Positions 48,901 through 60,900 of a stretch of 64,000 nucleotides of DNA are shown piece by piece. Position 1 is the stretch's first letter. Every line of letters starts with the position of its first letter. The notes beneath the pieces are model-generated. The model was not told the origin of the DNA, searched no databases, and worked only from the letters and a program-made list of their open reading frames with translations. The stretch spans positions 372,001 through 436,000 of the forward strand of contig JAJVDF010000505.1 in the NCBI GenBank assembly GCA_022410635.1, given 5' to 3'. Source of the stretch: Tretioscincus oriximinensis (Eukaryota; Chordata; Lepidosauria; Squamata; Gymnophthalmidae). The position numbers and the translations under genes are program-made.

Positions 48901-51900
48901 CAGCGGTTTTCCAGTGAGAGCTTTAGCCATAGTTAATAATGATTTAATTAAGGCACGATGCAGGAGGNATGAATGGTCATGTTTAAATAGAAAAAGAAAG
49001 AATAGTCCAAGGGTGAGGGTGACATCCATCGTTAGGATATTATTCAAAGTGGTCTGGACCATTTGCCAAAATGAGTTAATTTTGGGGCAATCCCACCACA
49101 TATGAACATACGTACCAATTTGCGTGCATCCGTGCCAGCAAAGTGGGCTTAAGCTATTATCAATGCGATGTAGCATTAAAGGGGTGTAGTACCATTTATA
49201 GATAATCTTAAAGGTGAGTTCTCGGTCTAATTGGGATTTACGAGAGCTATATAATTTACCAGGTAACCTGAGCCATTTGAGCTCGTCAATTACAATATTG
49301 CCTTGTTTCCCAAAATTGCCTCAAGGCAAGCTGTTTTGGTGCATCATGATCAAGTAATAAGGAATATATTATGGCATATATTATTATGGAATATATTATT
49401 CTCAGAGGACACATCANACTGGAGNAGGCTTTCAAAAGGGGTCAGATCTCTGTCATCCCCGGCTCCTGAATCTCGGGCAGTGAGAAATTTCTCAATGGAA
49501 AGAAGTTCGAGCCAGCGATGAGAGACATCTCCAACCATTTCTGTCAACTCTACATGTGACATTGATTTAACATCTAACATGAACATATCTTGTACCTTGC
49601 CTCAACCAGCTCTCTCAAACGAACCCCACATAGCCTTTGACACCTAGGTGTCTAAGCAACGGAGAAGGGGAGGGGGGCAGTCTAGATTGTCATTTAAACC
49701 ATACCAAAGGATTTAAGGAGTCAAAGTGCTTTTGTAAGGCTTTAGAGTGGAGAAGATCAAAAGGAGACCAAGCTTGGGAAAGGCTGTCCAGTTCAATATC
49801 TGCCCAAAGGGGACAAGAAAAGTAGAAGAGGAAGTTACGGAGCTGACAGGAATCATAGTAAAAGGAGATAATAAGGTAACCCCAACCACCCCTATTCATA
49901 GGTTTGCGATAGATATGTCTGGCAAGCCAAGGATGTTTCTTTTTAAATACAAAAGATTCGAAGCTTGACTCCCACAATTTAAATTGTTTTGGAAGAATAG
50001 CAGAAGGAATGGTCCTAAAAAAATAATGAAGCTGGGGTATAATTTTCATCGTAATAGCCTCAATGCGGCCTGTCAGGGATAGAAACTTTTTGTTCTTCCA
50101 TTTAGCAATTTGTTTGGAGGCATTCTGCCGAAGAGGGCCATAATTAAAATGAATGATCTTATTTAGATTTTTGGGGAGCCAAATTCCTAAATACTTGAGT
50201 TTTTTATTAGCTAAAGCCAACCCAAAGGAGCTTTTTAAAGCGGTCTGAATGTGCGGGGGGGGGGGGATGTTCAATGACAGATTTTCTGATTTATCAAAAT
50301 TGACTGTGAGCCCGGAGTGGGCAGAGAAATCATGTAGTTCTGACTTAAGAGCGTGTAGTGTCAAATCTGGGTTCCCGGTAAGAAGTAATTAGTCATCCAC
50401 GAAGAGGGAAAACTTCACAGAGTGTGAGCCAAAGGAGTAGTCGGTGATATTCAGGTTTGAATGGATGCGGGAGGCTAGGGATTCAATCACAAGGGAGAAT
50501 AGAGCTGGGGAAAGGAGACAGCCTTGTCAAGTGCCTCGATAGAGTTGGAACAAGGGGGAATTGATATTATTTATCCTAATTTGAGTTTTAGAAGTAGAGT
50601 ATACCCCCTTCACAAAAGAAATAAAATGGTTGCCAAAGTGCATTTTATTGAGGAACTCAAGNAGGAAGTCATGGGAGACTTGATCAAAAGCCTTAAAAAT
50701 GTCCAGAGAGATAAGAGCCAAAGGACTGGAGTGCTTAGGAGAGTGGGCAATGGCATTAATAACCAGACGGATGAGATTCTATTCTTGGTGTCTTGTTCGG
50801 AGTCCAGGCACTGTANGTCAAGACATTTAGCTTTCAGATGCTCAAGAATGGACTGCGAATGGGAATGCCGAAGAGTGGACACTAGCGCTTTAATTTATTT
50901 TAGAAGAGTATTACGCTTTTCNATTACTATGAGATGCTGCCACACTCCTTCTGCAATACAAACCCCTCTAGTAACAGCTTTGAGTGCCTCCCAGTGTAGG
51001 GTTGGGGAGTATTCTGACTGAGGATAAGATTCCATATAAGATGTGATTGCTCAATTTTAGTTCAGGAATTCTCCCAGTTAACTGAGGATGGGCNAAAGCA
51101 CCAGGTCTTTGTTCCCATGGTGTCAGAGGGGAACATTAATGAAGTGAGAAGGATAGAGTGGTCCGAGTGGGAGCAGGGCAAGATGGATGAGGAAAATAAG
51201 ACATGCGAAAGAGAAGAGCTCAAAAGGATATAATCAATTCTGGAGAATTGTGAAGAGAAAAAGAGGGGTTAGCCACCCTGAATGAGTCTAACAATGAGAA
51301 TTTCTCAAAAAGATGTTGGATTCCTATATATTTGGGATGACGATGGGATGAGTGAGTGTTAGATCTGTCCATATAGGGATTGCAACCACGTTCGAGTCTC
51401 CCNCAAGTATGATATGGCCTTCCGAAAAGGAGAGTAGTTTACGTAGTATATTGTCAATGAAGGATGATTGGAGAGTATTGGGAGCATATAGATTTGCAAT
51501 GGAGACCCGAATTCCCAGAAGGGTGCCCACTAAGAAGAGGTATCTACAATGCTTGTCTCGTTTCAGTTTCTCAAGTGTAAAAGGAATTGAATGGGCAATG
51601 TAGATAGCAATCCCCCTAGATTTGGAAGAGCCTGGAGCTTGAAAGGAGTTAGAAAAGTAAGGGTGAGTGAAAAGATTAGAGCGTCTGGAGGCTGCATGGG
51701 TCTCCTGGAGGAAAATGATGNGAGGTTTGGTTTGAAGAATCTGTTGTTGGATGATACGNCGCTTGGATGGATTGCCAAGGCCGTTAACATTGAGAGAGAG
51801 TAATTTTAGTTCAATAGAAGGGAAAAAGAGAGCTTAGAGAGAGGGGGGGAAAAAAACATAAATGTAGAAGAGAAGGAAAGTACGGACATAGCCCAGTTGT

Positions 51901-54900
51901 AGTCTAGCATTGAAGACCGTTGCCAGATTATACTGCACACTACAGTCATGGGTCATGATCTACAGTATAGCTTAGGTTGGTCCCTAAGAAGGATGTGGGA
52001 GTCAAAGCATCTTTGTAACATATTATAGAAGTTACCCATTACCATATCTAAAACATAAAAACTAAAATCAGAACAAGAGAACTAAAACCCAACCTCCCCC
52101 AAACATCCCCCCTAACCCCAACAGATCCCCAATAAAGTCTCCGGATAGAGGACACTCAAAGAGTATCCTCAGTGATATCACTATGAACATCCCAATAATG
52201 GGGACTAGAAGGAAGGAACCATACATGGTGAGACCAGAGGCCAGCACCACGACCATCTGACATTGTGAGGAGCCTTAAAGTCTTAATAAACAGCCTGAGA
52301 CAATGAGAGTAATAAGAGTTCAACAGNACAAAGAGCAGAAAAAGGGAAAACTTGGAAAGATGATCATGGAGAAATTAAGAAACCTCGGCAGGGCGGTCTC
52401 GGAGGAACATAGCTGGGATCTTCCTTGTGGAGTGTTCATGTTGTGGTAAATCATGGCAAGATAGCTGAGGCTTGGAGGTGGTTTTGCAGAAAGGAAGAAC
52501 TTCTCTATCCGAGTTGGGTTCCTTAGGAAAATGCTGACATAAAGAGGATGTTGAGTCATCCTGGGAATGAGTATTAGAATTAAATGATGACCAAATTCGT
52601 CTGGCTTCACGTTCATCAGCAGCTTTATGAACATGGCCTGTTTTATCTGTGATAAGAAGAAAACAGGGAAATNCCCAGTGGTACTTATATCCAGATTGTC
52701 ACAGTAAAGTTGTCGTGTCTTTAAATGCTTTAGGTCTTAGAAGAATTTCTGGTGGGAGGAGGTCTTGGAAGATGNTAATATGCGTGTCCTTGTATTTGAA
52801 TTGTGAGCCCAATGACGATAGAATATTGAAAATTAAGGTCTTGACCGAGAAGCTTTCAAAAGCTATGACAATGTTATGTGCAGGAGGCCAGGCACGAAGA
52901 CTTCTGTGGGCCTTGGCAATATCCATTTGGTCTATTTGGAAGTCCGCAATAAGAGGATTGAGCTATTGGGTCAGAAAGGTCATCATAGATAGGGCCTTCC
53001 ACTCCTTCAGGGATCCCCCTAAGGCGGAAACTATTTCGGCGTGAGCGTACCTGGAGGTCCAGGACAGCTTCTTGCAGCGCAGTGACTTGTTCGTTTAAGT
53101 ACTCAGTCTCATCTCTGGCTTCAATGGCTTGATCTAGGGCTGAAGACACCTTTATTTCATTCATTGTGTTGGCCAGATCCCCTATTTTAGCATCTAACTG
53201 CGCTAGCATCTCTTTGAATTCCCCCTTTAAAGCTGTAATGATTGGAGCAATCAAAGCGGTGGGGTCAAAATTAAGAGAGTCTGTTGAGGCAGTATGAGCC
53301 GGGGAATCAGGGTCTGAGTCCTGAGCATGAGGAGCATTATTTGTTAGAGGATAGGGCGAGGGACGGAGAGCAGGCACCATTTTATTTTGCAAGTCTGTGT
53401 CGTTGCACCTTCTCCTACTCATGCATGTGTGGTTCCCCCAGTTGTTACCAATAGTTAAATAATGAAACTATGTTCCTAGTTATAGCCCCCCTGGCTAATC
53501 ACAGGAACTTAACCACTTGGTGCTTTTCTCTGTAACAGAATGCCTAAGATGATGCTAGGCATGGGGGTTGCAGACAAATTTGCAGGGAATAAAAGCAGTC
53601 TCTTGTTTCTCGTGTCTCTGAGTCTTGACTCCACACACACGCACATATAAAACATGGTAATATTTGCTCTCCTTGTGTTCATAGGAGCAAAACGATTTTG
53701 CCAAAAGACTCGTCTGTGCGCATTGCATCTTCGTAAATACAACGATGCCCTGCTGGTCAATGACACTGTGCGCATGATCGATGCCTTCAATGTACTGAAT
53801 ACGTTTTATCTACTGGAGAAAGTAACGAAAGTGCTGCAGAGCCCGGTTGAAGATTACCTGTTCGGACTGTTTGAAGGTGAGTGTTATTAATAGAGCAAGG
53901 ATCCCCAATGGCTCCTTGATTCTTTTTGTTATTCCCACAGTACAAACTGCCAGTCAAAGTTATTTATGGGATTATTTATTTTACATTTTTTATTAATAAT
54001 CTGGATTACATATAAATATCAAGATACAATCTTTTTTTAACAAAATGTTTTTATTTCAAAAAATACTTTACCCCCAAGCTACCCTATTCCTTATCCCCTG
54101 GACCAGTGAAGATTAACATTAACATTAAATAGTTCCAGCAAAACACCATTGAGAGCAATGAAAAAATGCCCTCGTTATAATGAATCTCGTTGTAACAAAC
54201 GTTTCAGTATAACAAACTGATTTCTGTGCCCGTTTCAGTATAACAAACTGAAGTACAAGTGGGACAGTCAGTACAGAATAAGATTTTTAAAGTGACAGCA
54301 AAGGTTTTCAAACCACCAATGAANGGCAGGATTAAATCCTCAGAATCTGATGGATAATTGGGTTCTATGTATCCTGGTGAGATGAAAGGTAGCAAGGGAA
54401 ACAAGTTTGGAAGAACAGACGGCAAGTCATTTTTGCAATAGTTTTTGACTTTTNCAAGCATGTTAAGACTGAAAGAATGTCCAGTTTGTCCCCAATAACT
54501 CTCATTCTGGGCTGTATCTTGGAATAGGAGCCTGATATTCACATGCTAGAGTAGACTATGGCAGGCCCTGAATCAATGCAGATCTTGAGAAAGTCTTTAA
54601 CCTGGCATTGTCTAAAGAGATAGTTTCTCTTCCTGACTTTTGGGCACATTTGCTTTTAGTTTCCTTTGTACTTTGTTCTTTATTTTTATTATTGTTACCC
54701 TCACTGAGACCTTCTGGTACAAGTAGGATGAAATAATGAATGAATGAATTGATAAATAGATGAACGACTAAACGAATAAATGCAGTTATAACAGATTAAC
54801 TGAAATCGTGAGACTGCCCGTATGCAAAACAAGATTTGTTGTTAGTTAATCCCAGTTGCTCTTGATCCAGATTTTTTTTTGGAAAAAATTATAATAGTCA

Positions 54901-57900
54901 AGCTTGTCAGGAGCTGCCCATCCGCTTCTTATCATCCACAGGGCGTGGTGTGCACATGTGCACTGTTAACACTTTCCAGGAGTCATGACCAAGACTTTAA
55001 AGTCACAATTCAAAATAAACTTCAGAGCTGTATAAAAAAAAAAGGTTTCCTTTATTTAAAAGTAGAAGGTAGGGTTGCCATATTTTGGCAGCCCAAAACC
55101 AGCGGGGGGGGGGGGGGAATGTGTGGTGCACACACACACGCATGCATGCACACACACACACACACATGCACACTTGTGGTGAGACAGGCAGAACAGAGCT
55201 GCACAAAAGCTCTGTTCTCCTGTCAACAACCCATGAGTTTTTCCTTTGACAGAGAGACTGACAGAGAGACTGTAGTCCCTCCTTACCTGAGTCATATGGT
55301 TTGTCTGGTTGCTGAAGGAAGCGCCTGTCAGAATTGGTTAAGGGATCGGCAACCCCTTTTGCCAATTAAAAAAGCTGCCTGGAGCTTTTTGATTTGTTGG
55401 TAGCTCCTCTATGAAAGGAGATTTTAGAATTGATTTTTATCTCTGAGTGTTCGCCGAACCCTATGAACACAGTGGCCAGCCGCCACTGGTACATACATAT
55501 GTAGATATGTACGTAGGCAGGTATGTAGATACATAGATACGTAGGTACGTAGGTACATATGTGTGTGTATGTGTGTGTGTATGTACATTTCTGTACTGCC
55601 CTATACCCAAAGTTCTCAGGGCAGTTAATAATAAAAACCCAAATTAACACATTAAAACCTTTTAAAAGATTAGTCTTATCTAGTAACCTTCTGATGCAGC
55701 TGGAACCTGGTTCCTCAAGGCCTTTGGATCTGCGAAGACAAGCTCCTCACTTGCTTCCCATTACCTAAAGCTGCACTAACACCGACAAAGATGGTTGCAG
55801 CCAAGCTGACAAAAAATACATTCACAAAAGTTTTAATGAAGCACAAGCACTGCAACATGTGAACCTTCTCTTGCAGGGGCCAGGGCTGAACTCGTGACCA
55901 TTTCCAAAGCCCCTAACTCTGAGAACCCAAGACTTTGTAAACTGCAGCAGGTTCTCCAGGACCAGTTCCAGGAGCTGAGGAGCTCACAGGGCATTGTGTT
56001 CACGCGGACACGGCAGAGCGCCCACTTCCTGCACCAGTGGATTGAGGATAACCAGGTGTTCTCTGACCTTGGGATCAAAGCCGCAGTTCTGACAGGCGCT
56101 TCCTTCAGCAGCCAGACAAACCATATGACTCAGGTAAGGTGGCAACTAGTGCAAGGTGATTCTAAGAGGCAAACGCCGTGCTGCAAGTCCGAATGGGAAC
56201 GTTAGCTAATATTTATTTATTTATTTATTTTATTTATTTATATTTATACCCTGCCCCATACCCGAAGGTCTCAGAGTGGCGAACAGTAAGATACCAACAC
56301 AAAATTAACAAATTAAAAATAGTATAAAAACAATATCTAAAAGTGGGGGCAAAAATGAACATTCTCTTCAGCCAAAGGGCAGGTGAAAGAGATGCGTCTT
56401 CAAAGATCTTCTAAAAGAATAAAGTGATGATGAAAGACGCACTTCGAGGGGGAGACTGTTCCATAGACTGGGGGCAACCACCAAGAAGGCCCTACCCCGG
56501 GTTCCCACTCCATGGGCTGTTGAAAAGGGTGGTATAACCAGGAAGCCCTCCCCTGCAGATCTTAAGACATGGGCAGGTCTGCAAGGGGGAAGGCGTTTCT
56601 TTAGATATTTGGGACCCAAGTTATTTAGGGCCTTATAAGTTAAAGTCCACACCTGGAATTTGCCTCTGTAGCGGATTGGCAGCCAATACAGCTCTTTCAA
56701 GACTGGTGTGATATGTGTCCGGCCAGCAGTTCTGGTCAGCAATCTGGCTGCTGCATTCTGCACCAACTGCAGCTTCTGAACCATTTTCAAGGGCAGCCCC
56801 ATATAAAGCACATTATAATAGTATAATCTGAGAGTTACCAGAGCCTGGATTACTGTGGCTAAATCATCCCTGTTCAGAAGTGGCCATAACTGGCGAATCA
56901 GACATAACTGGAAGTAGGCACTCCTGGTCACTGCCTCCACCTGGTTTTCAAGTGTCAGTGCAGAGTCCAGGAGCGCCCCCAGATTCGCACCCATCCCTCA
57001 TAGAGCAATTCTACCCCACCAAGGACAGGGCGCCTCCCCACTTCACAAACTCGGGATGCTCCAACACACAGTACCTCTGTCTTGTCTGGATTCAGCTTCA
57101 ATTTGTTGGCCCCCATCCATCCTCCAGGCACCTGTCAAGCACTTCAACCACCTCTCCTGATTCAGATGGAACAGAGAGATAGAGCTGAGTGTCATCCGCA
57201 TATTGATGACACTTCACTCTAAATCTCCTGATGACCTCTCCCAGTGGCTTCATATAGATGTTAAAGGATCAACCCCTGAGGAACCTCATGATTGAGCTCC
57301 CAGGGTGTCGCAAAAAGACTCTCCCACCACCACTCTTTGGAAGCGGCCTTGGAGATAGGAGCAGAACCACTGCAATGCAGTGCCACCAACTCCTGCACTC
57401 AGTAGCCTCTCCAGGAGGATACCATGATCAATGATATCAAAAACCACTGAGAGATTCAGGAGAACCAACAAGGTCGCATTGCCCCCATCCCTCTCCTGGA
57501 GCAGGTCATCAACCAGGGTGACTAAGGTGGTTTCTGTGCCATGACCAGGCCTGAAGCCAGATTGAAATGGGTCTAGATAATCCGTTTCTTCCAAGCATGC
57601 CTGCAGTTGAACAGCCATGGCCCTCTCCGGTACGTTGCCCAGGTAGGGTATGTTTGCCACTGGGTGCTAGTTGTTTAACTCTTCTGGATCCAAGGAAGGC
57701 TTTTTAAGGCGAGGGCGCACTATCGCCTCTTTAAGAACCGGTGGGACCACCGCATCCCTCAAAGAAGCGTTCACCACTCCCTGGATCCACCCGGATATAC
57801 CCTTCTGACTGGCTGTTATCAGCCAGGAGGGGCAGGGATTCAGAGAGCATGAAGTTGGCCAAACCCCAACAAGCAGCTTGTCCACATCATCAGGACGCAA

Positions 57901-60900
57901 TAATTGAAATTGATCCAAGATAACTGGACCAGATGGTTGTCTGGACACTTCCTCTGGGCTAATCATAAGAGTGGCATCCAATCCCTCACGAATCTGAGCA
58001 ACTTTACCCGCAAAGTGCCTTGCAAATTTGTCACAGCAGATATTGGATGGCCTTTGCGCTTGCTCTCCTGGGTTAGAACTTATCAGGCCATTTACCATTC
58101 AAAAGAGCTCTGCTAGATGGCTACTTGGGAACACAATGGTAGCAGAGAAATAATTCCTTTTCGCTGCCACCAGAGCCACCTGGTAGGCACGATAACGTGC
58201 TCTAACCTGTGTTCGGTCAGATTCTTGCAAGGATTTGTGCCACCTGCATTCTAGCCATCGGCCTCCCTGTTTCATCACCCTTAACTCCCCAGAATACCAG
58301 GGTGATCTACGGGCTCCACAAATATGCCGAGGGCACTTGGGAGCAATCGTGTCAATAGCACTGGTCATCTCCCAATTCCAAAATGAGACCAGAGCTTTGA
58401 CAGGAGCGCCATCCATGCCAACTGGGAAATCCCCCAGAGCATTCAGGAATTGCCTGGATTCTATAAGTCTCTGGGGGCGGACCATCTGAATGGGCCTCTC
58501 ATCCTTGCAGGGGGGAGCCATCACTGTAAGTCCAAATCTCACCTGGGAATGATCCAGGCTTACCGCCAGCCCTCCTATCAATGGGTCGTCACCAGTTCAC
58601 TCTGTAGAAAAAACCAGATCAAGAGTATGTCCTGCTCTGTGAGTAGGGTACCTCCGTTTACATACCGTCAGAATGAAGTTGATTTGCACAGGAGGGTGCA
58701 GGGTAGTTGTAACTTCTGTCAGGCTTGGTCAAGGGGATGGAGCACCCCTTTGTAACTTTTATAACTTTCCCCTTTCCAGAGCTACCTAATTACAGCAGCC
58801 TTTATGAAATCAGGCTGCAACATCTGGGTCTCTTCAGTCTTAAATACAGTGTATAGGAGATGAAAATACTTTCCCTATCATCCACCACTAGAAACACGTG
58901 TGAAACTGATGGGCAGAAAATTTAGGATGAACAACGCAAAGTGCTTTTTTACTCAAAGGATAATTGATCTAAGGCTCTGTCCCCACTGAGCCTAATTCTG
59001 GGTTATAGCTCGATACGAAGTTTGGCCATCACATGCCAGTATAGTCTATGGCAGGCCCCATTCGGGGCCTGCCATAGTCTACACTAACATGTAGATGGCA
59101 TGCTCCTATTCCGAAATAAATCCCAGAATAAGGCGCAGTGGGGACAGGACCTTTGATTTATTTAAAGCATATGCAATGGATTTGAATGATTGATTGGAGG
59201 CATAGCGGGAAATGGCAAGATGTCTTCTTTTGTCATTCTTTATCTCAAAAAACTCATCTTTGCTTTAGATCATGTCGAAAAAGAATCACTGACCACTTGA
59301 CTGTTGTATTTTTCCTTTCTGAATGTGGACTGAAGCTGAATTAAAACTTAGGTGTGACCAAGGTCATGGGTAGTAATATTCTAAAGAACAAAGAGCGTTA
59401 ACAGAAGTGGTGGATGAAGTTTGATGCCTATGAATGAGTAATGGAGCTAAAATTTGCCCTGCTGTAGGTCAAATGGGGGGCTGAGGGGGCAGCAGTGAAA
59501 GTTTAACAAAGGCAAGGAATTCTTTAAAAATAAATGCTACAGAAGAGGCCCTGCGTTTGATGTCCTAGATGAAAACTGCATCAAAACATGACATCAAGGT
59601 TTTTTTATTCTGCTTCTTCCAGCAACAGCAGCTCCATGTGATCCACCAGTTCCGCAAGGGGGCGCTTAATCTGCTGTTCTCTACCAGTGTGGCAGAAGAG
59701 GGGCTGGACATCCCTGAGTGCAATTTCATTGTCCGCTATGGATTGATGACCAACGAAATCGCCATGATGCAGGTTAGTCAGTGCTACTCTGTGGGGATCT
59801 GGAGGCTCTGCACAGTGCAGCAGAGGAGAGACACATTGCTCTCGGTGTGTTGTTGCAGGACTTACTGTTGCCTTTCAACATCACCGAGAATAGTTGTAAT
59901 GGAGACGACAACAGTGAAGTTATAATGGCGAAAATACAATGGCTGTTCAGTGTTGTGCTTCAAGTCAGAAAGGAAGCAATTGGGTTGACATTTCTGGAGA
60001 TGCTTTCAGAGGACCTGATTTTCCTTCCCTTAGGCCCGTGGCCGTGCCCGTGCTCCGAACAGCCTATATTCTGTTTTGGCCAAAGTCGACAGCAAGGAGG
60101 TAACCCGTGAGAGACGTAATGATAGTTTAGAGGTCCTGATGGAGCAAGCTATATCGGGGGTACAAGAAATGCCTCCATGGAAATACCGTCTCAAGGTAAA
60201 GTGGATATTTTATGTGTCAAATTCTGACTGGCAGACTTCACCGAAGCCAGTGGTGCACCTTTAATAAGTGTGACAAAATGAAAATTTCAGCAGATGCTGC
60301 TGGTATTATGAGGCAAAATTCCTTGATAAATGCATTAAAGATGCAGAAATTTTTTCCTGCCCTTCTAGCAATCCTGTTTAAAAGCAAATATCTGATCAGG
60401 GGCCTTCTGACCTCCTAGATTGAAAAGTAACAGAGGTGCTTCAAAGCCAGGTTCCACATTGACCTCTCACATGCTTGGGACATGCATGACACCTGCCAGG
60501 AATTAATCCATCCAACTTTTTCCTTCTCCTTTTTTAAAGATTATAAAACTTCAGCGTGAAACAGTTGCAAAATGCACAATGAGGGATGCAGAACGTGAAC
60601 AGCAGCGTCGGCTTCATGAACCAAGCTGTGTGCGTTTCTACTGTATCAACTGCAACATAGCAGTTTGCCATGGCAGTGACTTGAGAAAAGTTGAGAACAT
60701 GCACCATGTAAACATCAATCCAAATTTCAGGTAAGGAGCGATTATTCTTTTCTCGCTTTGTTCATTTCTCATAAGAACATAAGAAGAGCCATACTGGATC
60801 AGGCCACAGCCCATCAAGTCCAGCAGTGGTCCACCAGATGCAACTGGGCAGTCTGAACAGAGGAAAGCAAAATATGCTTCTGTTCATGACTCCCTGCAAG

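Larger units (their letters stand above)
48470..53438 (-). mobile_element. Near full-length L1-type LINE, antisense in DHX58
   Basis: About 5 kb, 5' end at 53438 and T-rich (3' tail on minus) at 48470. Flanked by an 18-base duplication CAGTTGTTWCCAATAGTT (48452-48469 and 53439-53456, one mismatch). Order on minus: ORF1, endonuclease, reverse transcriptase, C-terminal domain. Carries frameshifts and nonsense changes, so it is not autonomous now. Confidence 0.9.
56211..58740 (-). mobile_element. L2-type LINE, 5'-truncated, antisense in DHX58 intron
   Basis: Minus strand: endonuclease end ([40 protein letters not shown]), RT ([40 protein letters not shown]), C-terminus ([51 protein letters not shown]), then the 3' terminus with ATACCCGAAGG and a TTTA-rich tail at 56211. 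Confidence 0.9.

Noticed and set aside
55003..55403. Open frames of 120-174 codons at 55 kb
   Set aside because: They cover a hAT-type repeat and a CA-rich tract; no conserved protein.
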